This document shows, piece by piece, positions 1 through 7,217 of a stretch of 13,162 nucleotides of DNA (its first letter is position 1; every line of letters begins with the position of its first letter). A program made the position numbers and the translations under genes. This stretch comes from Actinomycetota bacterium (lineage in GTDB: Bacteria; Acidobacteriota; Blastocatellia; Chloracidobacteriales; Chloracidobacteriaceae), in contig JAAFHI010000024.1 of assembly GCA_013298335.1 (NCBI GenBank), forward strand, positions 1-13,162, in the 5' to 3' direction. Under the pieces are notes generated by a model. It searched no databases and was not told the DNA's origin. It worked only from the letters and a program-made list of their open reading frames with translations.

Positions 1-3
1 CCG

Positions 4-777
4 TTACTTCACGACGCCGCGCGTGGCGGTCTTGATGAAGTCCACCAGCAGCCGGGCGGATTCTGCTTCGCCGAGTTCGGCTTCGATGGCCTCGACGGCC
101 TGCGTGGTATTGAGTTTCGACGTCAGGAGCAGGCGGAATGCGCGTTCGATCACGCGGATTTCCTCGGTTTTGTAGCCCGCGCGGCGCAGACCGACCGTGT
201 TCGGCCCGTAGCATTTCGCGTGGTTGCCGACGCTGCGCGCAAACGGCAGGGCATCCTTCACGACGACCGAATAGGCCCCGATGAAGGCGCGGTAGCCGAC
301 GCGGCAGAACTGATGAATCCCGACGTAGGCCCCGAGCGTGGCCTTGTCCTGCACGGCGACATGCCCCGCGAGCGACGCGCCGTTGGCCATCACGATGCCG
401 CTGCCGACGTGGCAGTCGTGGGCCACGTGGCACTGGGTCATCATCAAATTGTCGTCGCCGATGGTCGTGACGCCGCCGCCTTCACCGGTGCCGCGGTTCA
501 GGGTCACGAATTCGCGGAAGACGTTGCGTTCGCCGATGACGAGTTCGGTGCGCTCGCCCTTGTACTTCAAATCCTGCGGTGCCTGCCCGACGGAAGCGAA
601 CGGGAAGAAGCGGTTACCGTTTCCGATGCGGGTCGGGCCTTCAATCACGCAGTGGGCGGCGATTTCGACGTCATTGCCGATGACGACATCCGCGCCGATG
701 ACCGCGTAGGGTCCGATGCTGACATTTTCGCCGATTTCGGCGCGCGCGCTGACGATGGCGGTGGGATGGATGGACAT
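4..777 (-). CDS. lpxA: UDP-N-acetylglucosamine O-acyltransferase LpxA, complete
   Basis: This is the cytoplasmic enzyme for the first step of lipid A synthesis, which moves a 3-hydroxyacyl chain from acyl carrier protein to UDP-GlcNAc. The 257-residue product is close to the family's usual length (E. coli 262). Hexapeptide-repeat (left-handed beta-helix) sequence fills about residues 1-185, and an alpha-helical C-terminal domain ends in the typical TRGVVK. The catalytic histidine is H120 in CHVAHDC, matching E. coli H125, and QDLKY and GNHA are conserved. The acyl-ruler position, E. coli G173, aligns by eye with A168, so an acyl chain other than C14 is possible. It is the last of four genes after skp, lpxD and fabZ. 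It is separated from fabZ by 103 nt holding a large inverted repeat, and no purine-rich Shine-Dalgarno precedes its ATG. lpxB is not visible because the window ends here. Confidence 0.97.
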   Translation of the reverse strand: MSIHPTAIVSARAEIGENVSIGPYAVIGADVVIGNDVEIAAHCVIEGPTRIGNGNRFFPFASVGQAPQDLKYKGERTELVIGERNVFREFVTLNRGTGEGGGVTTIGDDNLMMTQCHVAHDCHVGSGIVMANGASLAGHVAVQDKATLGAYVGIHQFCRVGYRAFIGAYSVVVKDALPFARSVGNHAKCYGPNTVGLRRAGYKTEEIRVIERAFRLLLTSKLNTTQAVEAIEAELGEAESARLLVDFIKTATRGVVK

Positions 778-782
778 GTGAG

Positions 783-880
783 TTGAGAATTGAGAGTTGA
801 GAATTGAGAATTGTCGAATGTGTCTTGAGTGAGCCGGGATTGCCGGATTCCACTCTCAATTCTCAACTCTCAATTCTCAA
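783..880. repeat. Inverted repeat of tandem heptamers between fabZ and lpxA
   Basis: Two arms, 783-809 and 854-880, are perfect reverse complements over 27 bp with a 44-nt loop. Each arm is itself a tandem 7-mer, TGAGAAT/TGAGAGT on the plus strand. The right arm begins directly after the fabZ stop codon and the left arm ends 5 nt before the lpxA ATG. In the mRNA this would form a long hairpin with its pyrimidine-rich strand covering the lpxA initiation region. No U-tract follows, so it is not a classical terminator. Its role is unknown: translational control, RNA stability or a selfish repeat are all possible. Confidence 0.9.
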
Positions 881-1333
881 TTACTTCAGTGATTCCCGGT
901 CGACGAGGACCGACGTGATGACGGCTTCGGAAACGAGATGGCTTTCGACGAAGATTTCGCCGCGCAGGCGGGCGATCTTGCCCTTGAAGCGCATCAGGGT
1001 CATTTCGATGCGGAGCGTGTCACCGGGCACGACCGGGCGGCGGAACTTGGCTTCGTCGATTCCCGCGAAGAGCATCAGCTTTTTCTTGGGTTCTTCGAGA
1101 ATGCTGAGCAGCAGCAGACCGCCGGTCTGGGCCATCGCCTCGATGAGCAACACGCCGGGCATGACCGGCATGCCGGGAAAGTGGCCCTGGAAGAACGGCT
1201 CGTTGATGGTGACGTTCTTCAATCCGACGATTTTCTTTTCAGGTTCGAGTTCGATGATGCGGTCCACCAGCAGAAACGGGTAGCGGTGCGGCAGGAACTC
1301 TTGAATTTGTACAATGTTGAGAACGGTATCCAT
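881..1333 (-). CDS. fabZ: 3-hydroxyacyl-[ACP] dehydratase FabZ
   Basis: The enzyme removes water from 3-hydroxyacyl-ACP in type II fatty acid synthesis. It competes with LpxA and LpxD for the same acyl-ACP pool, which explains why these genes sit together. The 150-residue protein is a complete single hot-dog domain. It opens with IQEFLPHRYPFLLVDRI, and the active-site helix HFPGMPVMPGVLLIEAMAQ places the catalytic pair at H51 and E65 (H54 and E68 in E. coli). It is a stand-alone FabZ, not the LpxC-FabZ fusion known from Bacteroidetes and some other phyla. Its ATG lies 4 nt after the lpxD stop codon, so translational coupling is likely. Any ribosome binding site must lie inside the end of lpxD. 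Confidence 0.97.
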   Translation of the reverse strand: MDTVLNIVQIQEFLPHRYPFLLVDRIIELEPEKKIVGLKNVTINEPFFQGHFPGMPVMPGVLLIEAMAQTGGLLLLSILEEPKKKLMLFAGIDEAKFRRPVVPGDTLRIEMTLMRFKGKIARLRGEIFVESHLVSEAVITSVLVDRESLK

Positions 1334-1337
1334 CGGG

Positions 1338-2384
1338 TTATTCGGGTTCCTCTTCGGAAAGTAGCGCCAGCGCCCGTTCGAGCGCGGCCAGTCGGGCTTC
1401 GATCTGCGGCAGGCGGGCGGGCATCTGGGCCGCCACGATGCGTTCGCGTTTCCAGTCCCGCAGGCGGGTAATCGGCGTCCCGGCGTAGACGTCGTTCGGC
1501 GCGACCGACTTGGTCACGCCCGCCTGGCCGGTAATGACGGCGTGTTCGCCGATTTCGACCTGCGGATTGACGCCGACCTGTCCGGCGATGGCGACGCGCC
1601 GACCGACGGTGACGCCGCCGGAGAGTCCGGCCTGCGCGGCGATGACGACATCCTCGCCGATGCGGCAGTTGTGCGCGATGTGGACGAGGTTGTCGATCTT
1701 CGTTCCGCGCGCGATGCGGGTCACGTCGAGCGTTGCGCGGTCCACGGTCGAGTTTGCGCCGATTTCGACGTCATCCTCGATGATGACTGTTCCAATCTGC
1801 GGAATTTTGACGTGGTGACCGTTTTCCTGCGCGAAACCGAAACCGTCGGCCCCGACGACGACCCCCGCGTGGAGGATGCACCGCTGACCGACGGTCACGC
1901 CTTCATAAAGCGTCACGTTCGGAAAAAGAACGGTGTCGTCGCCGATGGCGACGTCATTTCCCAGCACGACGCCGGGATGCAGCACGGCGCGCCGCCCGAT
2001 CCGGCAGTTGCGACCGACCGTCACCCGCGGGTGAATCGTGACTTCGTCACCAAGTTCGATGCCTTCCCCGATGATGAAGTCCGGGGCGATGCCGCCGCCG
2101 GCCTGACAACCGACATGAAGCAGATGAATGGCTTTCGCGAAGGTCGCCTTCGGGTTGCGGGCGAGCAGCAGATTGTACGTGTGCCGTTCTTCCTCGGTCA
2201 CACCGGTTGATTCAACGATGAAGACGGAGGCGCGCGCCGAATCGAGACGACCGCGACGCGCGCCGACGGCCATCGTCACGGCGCCCGGTTCGGACCGTTC
2301 GAACTCGCTCACGCGTTCGACGGTCGCCTCCGGGTCGCCGGAAAATTCGACTTCGAGCCGCGCGGCGAGTTCGACAAGCTTCAT
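1338..2384 (-). CDS. lpxD: UDP-3-O-acylglucosamine N-acyltransferase LpxD
   Basis: LpxD adds the second, N-linked 3-hydroxyacyl chain in lipid A synthesis in the cytoplasm. The 348 residues are a normal family length. An N-terminal uridine-binding domain covers about residues 1-98. A hexapeptide beta-helix follows from about residue 99 to 300, and the C-terminal helix runs from about 310. Family signatures are ADGFGFA near residue 180, STVDRAT near 212, and the catalytic region [12 protein letters not shown] with H238 (H239 in E. coli). The start is 4 nt downstream of the skp stop codon and the stop is 4 nt upstream of fabZ, so skp, lpxD and fabZ form one tight transcription unit. Confidence 0.97.
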   Translation of the reverse strand: MKLVELAARLEVEFSGDPEATVERVSEFERSEPGAVTMAVGARRGRLDSARASVFIVESTGVTEEERHTYNLLLARNPKATFAKAIHLLHVGCQAGGGIAPDFIIGEGIELGDEVTIHPRVTVGRNCRIGRRAVLHPGVVLGNDVAIGDDTVLFPNVTLYEGVTVGQRCILHAGVVVGADGFGFAQENGHHVKIPQIGTVIIEDDVEIGANSTVDRATLDVTRIARGTKIDNLVHIAHNCRIGEDVVIAAQAGLSGGVTVGRRVAIAGQVGVNPQVEIGEHAVITGQAGVTKSVAPNDVYAGTPITRLRDWKRERIVAAQMPARLPQIEARLAALERALALLSEEEPE

Positions 2385-2388
2385 CTGA

Positions 2389-3021
2389 CTACTGTCCGGG
2401 TTTGGCCGGGGTTGCCGCGGCGGGGGCGACCGGATTGGCCTTGTTGTATTCCTTGACGAAATCTTCGGTGATGTCCGCCGCGGGATCGAGATACGGCAGC
2501 ATCGCCAGATTGTTGCCCTGCGCCAGCACCGCCAGATCGAAGATCATCACGATGCCGCGCGACGCGGCGTAGCTTTCCATGAAACGGAAGACCTTTTCAC
2601 GGACCGGGTTGAGGATGACGGCCTGTTCCTTCTCGATGTCGGCCTGAAGGTCCTCGGACTTCCGCTTGTATTCCTTTTCGAGCGCGATTCCCTGCTCCTG
2701 CGCCTGGCGACGCACTTCCGGAGCGTTGTTCTGGTCCTCGACCTTTTTCTTCAAATCTTCAAGCTTGCTTCCGATCGTCTGGAGTTCGGTGGTCCGGGCT
2801 TTGAACTTCTCTTCGAGTTTCGCGACCTGGCGCTTGAACTCGTCGATCTTTTCGGTGAAGGCCAGCGTGTTGACGACAACCAGCTTACCGGTGGGGATGA
2901 CGGCGGGACGCGCCGCGGTGGGCGGCGTTTGGGGCTTGGCGCCGGAGGTGACGTTCTGCGCGGAAGCCGACGCGGTCAACATCACGGACGCCGCGACCAG
3001 CATGAGAGAAAAACGTTTCAT
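2389..3021 (-). CDS. skp: Skp/OmpH-family periplasmic chaperone
   Basis: Skp/OmpH proteins hold unfolded outer-membrane proteins in the periplasm on their way to the BAM complex. The 210-residue product begins with a clear signal peptide: K2 and R3, then a hydrophobic stretch, with a likely type I cleavage site after ASA near residue 21. About residues 50-175 are charged, helical and coiled-coil-like ([29 protein letters not shown]), as expected for the Skp tentacles. Low-complexity Ala/Pro tracts lie at both ends of the mature protein. The start ATG is supported by the signal peptide and by an AAGGGA-type ribosome binding site about 10 nt upstream. It is the first gene of the envelope operon; the usual upstream partner bamA is absent and a K+ channel gene sits there instead. 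Confidence 0.93.
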   Translation of the reverse strand: MKRFSLMLVAASVMLTASASAQNVTSGAKPQTPPTAARPAVIPTGKLVVVNTLAFTEKIDEFKRQVAKLEEKFKARTTELQTIGSKLEDLKKKVEDQNNAPEVRRQAQEQGIALEKEYKRKSEDLQADIEKEQAVILNPVREKVFRFMESYAASRGIVMIFDLAVLAQGNNLAMLPYLDPAADITEDFVKEYNKANPVAPAAATPAKPGQ

Positions 3022-3154
3022 CGAGAGATTCCCTTACGAAAATGAGATTGCGGTTCGGAACGAGCGATGACCAGATTCACGCACTCCGCAAACGGTTGTT
3101 CCGAAAAACAATCCGCCCGCGACGCCGACTGAACGACTCGGAACGAAGTCCGCC

Positions 3155-3182
3155 ATTATACGAAGCCGAAACGCAAACGCAA
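3155..3182 (-). promoter_or_regulatory. Predicted sigma70-type promoter of the skp-lpxD-fabZ-lpxA operon
   Basis: On the minus strand, TTGCGT (3177-3182) is followed after 16 nt by a perfect TATAAT (3155-3160). Shifting the -35 by one base gives TTTGCG at 17 nt. Transcription would start near 3148, giving a leader of about 127 nt before skp. Within 3022-3213 I see only a weak hairpin of TTGTT/AACAA around 3095-3112 and no convincing terminator for the channel gene, so read-through from upstream is also possible. Confidence 0.6.
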
Positions 3183-3213
3183 ACAGCCTTGTTTTTCTTC
3201 ACGCCGCGACCCG

Positions 3214-4284
3214 TCAGCGACGGGGCTTGCGGCTCGTTTTGGTCCGCGACGGATTCGCCGTGGATTCAAGCGATTCCAGCGCCTCGCGGTTGCCGATGAC
3301 GACCAGAATGTCACCGGACTGAAGCACCGTGTCGCCGGGCGGATTAAACAAACTCGAACTCGTTCCCCGCTTGATGGCGACAATGATGGCGTTCAGCTCG
3401 CTGCGGATGCCGCAGTCACGAATGAACTTGCCGACGAGCGGCGAATTCTCGGCCAGTTCGACCTGCTCGATGACGAGGTCCATCGTGTCGGTCATCGCCG
3501 TCAGTTCGATGAAGTCGCCCACCGCCGGCCTGAGCAGCACCTGCGCCATGATGTGCGACCCGATGATGGTCGGCGAGACGACCTTGTCGGCGCCGGCCTT
3601 CTTGAGTTTCTCGATGGCCGATTCGGTGGTGGCGCGGGCCACGATGTAGAGATCGCCGTTCAATCCGCGCGCGGTGAGCGTGATGTAGACGTTGTCGGCG
3701 TCGCTCGGCGTGCAGCAGACGATGCCGCGCGCCTTGTCGATCTGGGCCCCGAGCAGGATGTCCTCTTCGGAAGCATCCCCGTTGAGTGTCAGATAGCCCT
3801 GTGAAAGCAACCGTTCCGCCGTCTGTTCGTCACGCTCGATGATGACGAACTCGGCCCCCGTCCGCTCCATCTCCTTGATGAGAGTGATGCCGACGCGGCC
3901 CGCGCCGCAAACGATGAAGTGATCCGAAAGCTGACTGATGTCTTTGAACATGCGCCGCCTGCTGAACGTCGAGAGAATTTCGCCCTGAATCAATGCCTGC
4001 ACGGCCGCCCCGACCACCGTGATGCTGACCAGAATGAACCCGGCCGTGAAGATCCGTCCCGCCGGGGTCTTCGGAGAAACGTCGCCGTATCCCACCGTCG
4101 CCAGCGTCGCCACCGTAAGATAGAAGGAATCGAGCCATGTGTACTGCTCGACGAAATGGTAGACGGCGGTCCCGATACCCATCAGCGACGCCAGCGTGAG
4201 CAGCGAAACCTGGAAACGGCGCTGCGGACTCATCTCGAACGCGGAGAAGGAATAGGGGTCCTGATTGGGAAGTGATGCGGGCAT
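3214..4284 (-). CDS. Two-transmembrane K+ channel with RCK (TrkA-N/TrkA-C) domains
   Basis: This is an MthK-like inner-membrane potassium channel of 356 residues. The first helix is at about 25-45. The pore loop carries the K+ selectivity filter TVGYGD at 63-68, and the second helix is at about 77-98. An RCK N-domain with a Rossmann fold follows: FIVCGAGRVG, with the glycine loop at 127-132 and a ligand-binding acidic residue at IIERD (E150). A TrkA-C domain covers about 255-345, and a basic tail ends the protein. All functional elements are intact. The start shown is the longest; M18 (start codon 4231-4233), just before the first helix, is an alternative, and neither has a strong Shine-Dalgarno. 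It follows the amidotransferase-like gene on the same strand after a 140-nt spacer filled with heptamer repeats. Confidence 0.93.
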   Translation of the reverse strand: MPASLPNQDPYSFSAFEMSPQRRFQVSLLTLASLMGIGTAVYHFVEQYTWLDSFYLTVATLATVGYGDVSPKTPAGRIFTAGFILVSITVVGAAVQALIQGEILSTFSRRRMFKDISQLSDHFIVCGAGRVGITLIKEMERTGAEFVIIERDEQTAERLLSQGYLTLNGDASEEDILLGAQIDKARGIVCCTPSDADNVYITLTARGLNGDLYIVARATTESAIEKLKKAGADKVVSPTIIGSHIMAQVLLRPAVGDFIELTAMTDTMDLVIEQVELAENSPLVGKFIRDCGIRSELNAIIVAIKRGTSSSLFNPPGDTVLQSGDILVVIGNREALESLESTANPSRTKTSRKPRR

Positions 4285-4303
4285 TCAGGTTGGAAAATGA
4301 TTT

Positions 4304-4424
4304 GATTTTTGATTTTTGATTGAAGATTTTCGATTGGAAATTGGACTTCGGTCTACGGCTTCGGTCGTCTGTCTCACCGTCAATCTTCAATCTTCAATCG
4401 AAAATCGGAAGTCTTCATTCAAAA
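4304..4424. repeat. Inverted heptamer repeats between amidotransferase-like and channel genes
   Basis: Tandem 7-mers GATTTTT, GATTTTT, GATTGAA, GATTTTC and GATTGGA run from 4304 to about 4345. Reverse-complement units (CAATCTT-type) run from 4381 to 4424 and end at the stop codon of the upstream gene. Arms 4311-4336 and 4381-4406 pair at 22 of 26 positions around a 44-nt loop, the same loop length as in the fabZ-lpxA element. The left side reaches to about 20 nt before the channel ATG. The sequence differs from the other repeats in the window, but unit length, palindromic layout and position match. Confidence 0.85.
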
Positions 4425-4988
4425 TCACCGGATACCGAGAAAGTTCGCCAGAATCCGCTGCCCGGCCAGCGTGACGATGGATTCGGGATGAAACATCACG
4501 CCTTCGCAGGCAGCCTGCCGGAGGCGAAGCCCCATCACGGCCCCGTCGGGTGTCGTGGCGGAGATTTCGACCTCGGAGGGCAGCCCCTCCCGGTTGATCG
4601 TCAACGCCCGGCAGACCATCGCCCGAAAGCGGTACTCCACGCCGTGATACACCGTTCGGCTGTCGTGACAGATTTCGGCGGTGTGGCCGTAGATCGGTTT
4701 GGTCGGCAGTATTTTCGCGCCGAACGCCGCGCCGATGGCCAGACAACCGAGACCGATTCCGAGAACCGGCGTCCGACCGGCCAGCGCGCGGACGACCTCG
4801 ACCGAACATCCCGCGTCCGAAGGACGCCCCCCGCCCGAAGCGATGATGACCCGGGCCGGGGCCAGCGCCGCGACCTCGGCGGCGGTGACGGCCCGGCTCG
4901 ACCGCACGTCGGCGGTCAGGCCGAGGGCGGCCACCGTCTGCGCGACGGCATGGGTAAACGGGCCTTCATTATCGAGAATCAGAACCAT
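4425..4988 (-). CDS. Class I glutamine amidotransferase-like protein (TrpG/PabA family) lacking the catalytic Cys
   Basis: The 187 residues align over their whole length with anthranilate or aminodeoxychorismate synthase component II (TrpG/PabA), which releases ammonia from glutamine for a synthase partner. Conserved features are MVLILDNEGPFTHAV at the start, the AIGAAFG helix, and HPESI at 167-171, holding H167 and E169 of the catalytic triad. The nucleophile elbow, normally GVCLGHQ, reads GIGLGC: the catalytic Cys position is G79 (GGT), and a Cys stands at 82 where His is usual. The oxyanion motif SPGPG is also changed, to SGGGR at 51-55. Glutaminase activity is therefore unlikely unless C82 substitutes. 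The frame is intact, so this looks like a repurposed pseudoenzyme more than decay. No trpE or pabB is in the window. It is divergent from dnaN and shares a strand with the downstream channel gene. Confidence 0.85.
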   Translation of the reverse strand: MVLILDNEGPFTHAVAQTVAALGLTADVRSSRAVTAAEVAALAPARVIIASGGGRPSDAGCSVEVVRALAGRTPVLGIGLGCLAIGAAFGAKILPTKPIYGHTAEICHDSRTVYHGVEYRFRAMVCRALTINREGLPSEVEISATTPDGAVMGLRLRQAACEGVMFHPESIVTLAGQRILANFLGIR

Positions 4989-5048
4989 GGACGGTTTCCG
5001 GTAAATGCTTCGAAGTCAGGATGCGGGCGGGGAGACAATCGGCGGGTC

Positions 5049-5063
5049 GGGTCGGCCCGACCC
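5049..5063. repeat. Perfect palindromic arm pair in the divergent amidotransferase-dnaN spacer
   Basis: GGGTCGG and CCGACCC face each other around a single C, forming a 7-bp dyad about 16 nt upstream of the predicted dnaN -35 box. An extra GGGTCGG-like unit lies immediately to the left (5044-5050). It could be an operator for either divergent gene or simply GC-rich sequence. I found no convincing promoter for the minus-strand gene in 4989-5152. Confidence 0.45.
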
Positions 5064-5078
5064 ATCACCCCGCCACGG

Positions 5079-5107
5079 TTGCGCCGCATACGACGGGTGA
5101 GCATAAT
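5079..5107 (+). promoter_or_regulatory. Predicted dnaN promoter
   Basis: TTGCGC (5079-5084), a 17-nt spacer, then CATAAT (5102-5107) match sigma70 spacing. Transcription would start near 5114, leaving a leader of about 39 nt. This location rules out the longer in-frame ATG at 5021, which would lie upstream of the transcript start. Confidence 0.6.
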
Positions 5108-5139
5108 CGCTCTTTTATAGAAAAAATCAACCGACAAGC

Positions 5140-5143
5140 GAGG
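5140..5143 (+). promoter_or_regulatory. Ribosome binding site that sets the dnaN GTG start
   Basis: GAGG ends 9 nt before the GTG at 5153. The protein then begins [14 protein letters not shown], the usual N-terminus of beta clamps, whereas translation from 5021 would add an unrelated Arg-rich stretch of 44 residues. Confidence 0.7.
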
Positions 5144-5152
5144 CGAACCACG

Positions 5153-6277
5153 GTGGAGTTTTCCGTCCTGAAAAGCGATTTGCTCAAAGAACTGACGTTT
5201 CTCAACGGCGTCATCGAAAAAAAGAACACGATTCCGATTATCCAGAACCTGTTGATTTCGGGTGATCCGGGCGCGGCGCTCGACCTCGTCGGCACGGACC
5301 TCGAATCCACGCTCCGCGTGTCCTGCACCGCCGAAATCACCGGTGGCGGCACGCTCCTGCTTCCCGCCCGACGACTGCTCGACATCGTCCGCAACCTGCC
5401 CGACTCGGTCATCCACTTCAAGGCCGACGCCCAGGGGAACGTAGTCGTGACCTGCGAGCGGTCCCGGTTCAAACTCTTCAGCCCATCGCCGGAAAACTAC
5501 CCGGAACTGCCTGAAGTTCCCGATGCCCAGTTCACGATTTCGGCGGCGGTCCTCCGGGTCATGATCCCGCGCACCCTCTTCGCGATGACCCAGGAAGAAT
5601 CGCGCTTCCAGCTCAACGGGGCCCAGGTCATCGTCGATGGCGACGCGCTCCGCATGATCTCGACCGACGGTCACCGGCTCTCGTTCATCGAGAAGAAGGG
5701 GCTGACCTTCAACGCGACGGGAGAGAACCCGGAGACGCTCAAGGTTCTGATCCCGAAGAAGACGCTCGCCGAAGTCTCGAAGCTGGCCGCCGAAGTCGGC
5801 GACGACTCGCTCACGTTCGGGAAGGACGAGAACCACATCTTCTTCAAGGTCGGCGCGCGGGTCTTCATCTCGCGGATGCTCGCGGGCCAGTTCCCGAATT
5901 ACGAAATGGTCCTGCCAAAGAACAATGACAAGGCCATCCTGTTCGAAACCGAACGACTCATCGCCGCCCTGCGCCGCGTGAGCGTCGTCGCCGACGAGAC
6001 CACCCGCGCGGTCAAGATGCACGTGGACGAAGGCAAGCTCGAATTCACCGCCCAGTCGAGCGAATCGGGCGAGGCGTCGGAAGTCGTCCCCGTGGACTAC
6101 GCCGGGCCGAAGCTCACGATCACCTTCAACGTCAATTACCTGATGGATTTCCTCAACGCGGCGGGCACGACCGAAACGTCGTTCGAATTCAAGGACGAAA
6201 TCACGCAGATTCAACTGCGCCCGAAGGACGATGGCGAGTATGACTATCGCTACATCGTCATGCCGATGCGGGTCTGA
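5153..6277 (+). CDS. dnaN: DNA polymerase III beta subunit (sliding clamp)
   Basis: DnaN forms the ring-shaped dimer that tethers DNA polymerase III and other clamp partners to DNA. From the GTG start the protein has 374 residues, close to the usual 366-375. Three clamp domains are present. Signatures include [11 protein letters not shown] near 25-35, FALF-type [19 protein letters not shown] near 138-156, STDGHRLSF near 168-176, and the C-terminal [10 protein letters not shown], the conserved end that lines the partner-binding pocket. No dnaA or recF is adjacent, so this is not the classical dnaA-dnaN-recF locus as far as the window shows. It has its own promoter and a strong terminator and so appears to be monocistronic. 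Confidence 0.97.
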   Translation: MEFSVLKSDLLKELTFLNGVIEKKNTIPIIQNLLISGDPGAALDLVGTDLESTLRVSCTAEITGGGTLLLPARRLLDIVRNLPDSVIHFKADAQGNVVVTCERSRFKLFSPSPENYPELPEVPDAQFTISAAVLRVMIPRTLFAMTQEESRFQLNGAQVIVDGDALRMISTDGHRLSFIEKKGLTFNATGENPETLKVLIPKKTLAEVSKLAAEVGDDSLTFGKDENHIFFKVGARVFISRMLAGQFPNYEMVLPKNNDKAILFETERLIAALRRVSVVADETTRAVKMHVDEGKLEFTAQSSESGEASEVVPVDYAGPKLTITFNVNYLMDFLNAAGTTETSFEFKDEITQIQLRPKDDGEYDYRYIVMPMRV

Positions 6278-6303
6278 ACGTTCCGGCAATCCGGCTGAAA
6301 TCC

Positions 6304-6344
6304 GAAGGCCAGAAGACCTCCGTCTTTCGGCCTTCTTTCTTTTT
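6304..6344 (+). terminator. Intrinsic terminator after dnaN
   Basis: GAAGGCC (6304-6310) pairs with GGCCTTC (6329-6335). After one mismatch and a G-U pair, an inner stem AAGAC/GTCTT closes a CTCC loop. A T-rich tail, TTCTTTCTTTTT, follows directly. It lies 26 nt after the dnaN stop codon. Confidence 0.88.
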
Positions 6345-6355
6345 GAAATGAACTC

Positions 6356-6386
6356 TTGCGCGGAAACCGAATTCGCGGGCTACAAT
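6356..6386 (+). promoter_or_regulatory. Possible promoter for the glycosyltransferase gene
   Basis: TTGCGC (6356-6361) and TACAAT (6381-6386) are separated by 19 nt, longer than ideal. They lie just after the dnaN terminator and 54 nt before the GTG start. The placement makes sense because the gene otherwise has no promoter downstream of that terminator. Confidence 0.4.
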
Positions 6387-6440
6387 GGCGTCCACATCCC
6401 CGCCCGCACATTCACATCCCGGCTTTTCGGAAACACCATC

Positions 6441-7214
6441 GTGAAACTTTCCGTCGTCATCCCGATCTACAACGAGCGGCATACGCTGCGGACCATCATC
6501 GAGCGTGTCCTCGCGGTGGACATTTCGCTCGAAAAGGAACTCGTTTGCGTGGACGACTGCTCGAAGGACGGCACGCGCGACATCCTGCGCCAACTGGCCG
6601 AGGAATTTCCGGCCATCAAGCCCTACTTCCAGCCGGTCAATCGGGGCAAGGGCGCGGCGCTGCGCGAAGGGTTCAAGCATGCCACGGGCGATTTCGTGAT
6701 CATCCAGGACGCCGACCTCGAATACGACCCGAACGATTACCGCGTCGTTCTCGAACCGCTGCTCCAGGGAAAGGCCGACGTGGTCTTCGGATCGCGCTTT
6801 CTCGGCGGACAGGCGCACCGCGTCCTGTATTTCTGGCACTCGATGGGCAACCGCTTCCTGACGCTGCTTTCGAACATGGCGTCGGATTTGAACCTGACCG
6901 ACATGGAAACCTGCTACAAGGCGTTCCGCCGCGAGGTGATCCAGTCCATTCAACTCGAACAGGAACGCTTCGGCTTCGAGCCCGAAATCACGATCAAGGT
7001 CGCGCGGAAACGGTTGCGAGTGTATGAAGTCGCCATCAGCTATGACGGTCGTACCTACGCCGAAGGCAAGAAAATCGGCTGGAAGGACGGGGTTCAGGCG
7101 TTGTGGTGCATCACGAAGTACGGCCTGACCGTGCCGCTTTCGCCCTTGCCGAAGGAATTCGACGAAGCCACCCCGCGCGCACTCCCCCGGACTTCGGAAA
7201 AAGCCGCCAAATAG
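6441..7214 (+). CDS. Family 2 glycosyltransferase, dolichyl/polyprenyl-phosphate sugar synthase type
   Basis: GT2 enzymes of this DPM1-like group transfer a sugar, often mannose, glucose or N-acetylglucosamine, from a nucleotide sugar to a polyprenyl phosphate at the cytoplasmic membrane. From GTG at 6441 the protein has 257 residues and starts [13 protein letters not shown], the standard first strand of the GT-A fold. VDDCSKDGT (37-45) binds the nucleotide, and DADLEYDP (90-97) carries the metal-binding DxD. GSRFLGG and the acceptor-side segment [10 protein letters not shown] follow. There is no C-terminal membrane segment. Upstream in-frame ATGs at 6231 (inside dnaN) and 6348 (upstream of the predicted transcript start) were not used. 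It converges on the methyltransferase with a 3-nt gap, leaving no room for a terminator. The sugar and acceptor cannot be told from sequence. Confidence 0.9.
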   Translation: MKLSVVIPIYNERHTLRTIIERVLAVDISLEKELVCVDDCSKDGTRDILRQLAEEFPAIKPYFQPVNRGKGAALREGFKHATGDFVIIQDADLEYDPNDYRVVLEPLLQGKADVVFGSRFLGGQAHRVLYFWHSMGNRFLTLLSNMASDLNLTDMETCYKAFRREVIQSIQLEQERFGFEPEITIKVARKRLRVYEVAISYDGRTYAEGKKIGWKDGVQALWCITKYGLTVPLSPLPKEFDEATPRALPRTSEKAAK

Positions 7215-7217
7215 AAG

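Noticed and set aside
645..866. Small minus-strand open frames across the fabZ-lpxA spacer
   Set aside because: They consist of translated heptamer repeat plus out-of-frame lpxA sequence.
783..880. Rho-independent terminator between fabZ and lpxA
   Set aside because: The stem is AT-rich and very long, the loop is 44 nt, and no U-tract follows before the lpxA start codon.
5021..5152. N-terminal extension of dnaN from the ATG at 5021
   Set aside because: The predicted promoter lies inside it, the sequence is unlike beta clamps, and GTG at 5153 has a good ribosome binding site and gives the standard N-terminus.
4989..5152. Replication origin next to dnaN
   Set aside because: I see no DnaA boxes (TTATNCACA type) and no AT-rich unwinding repeats in this spacer, and dnaA is not adjacent.
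4979..6289. 436-codon open frame on the minus strand across dnaN
   Set aside because: It is the antisense shadow of a clear, full-length dnaN in GC-rich sequence. Its translation is Arg/Asp/Glu/Val-rich and matches no family I know.
6231..6440. N-terminal extension of the glycosyltransferase
   Set aside because: It would overlap the end of dnaN and run through its terminator; family members start at the VVIPxYNE strand, as does GTG 6441.
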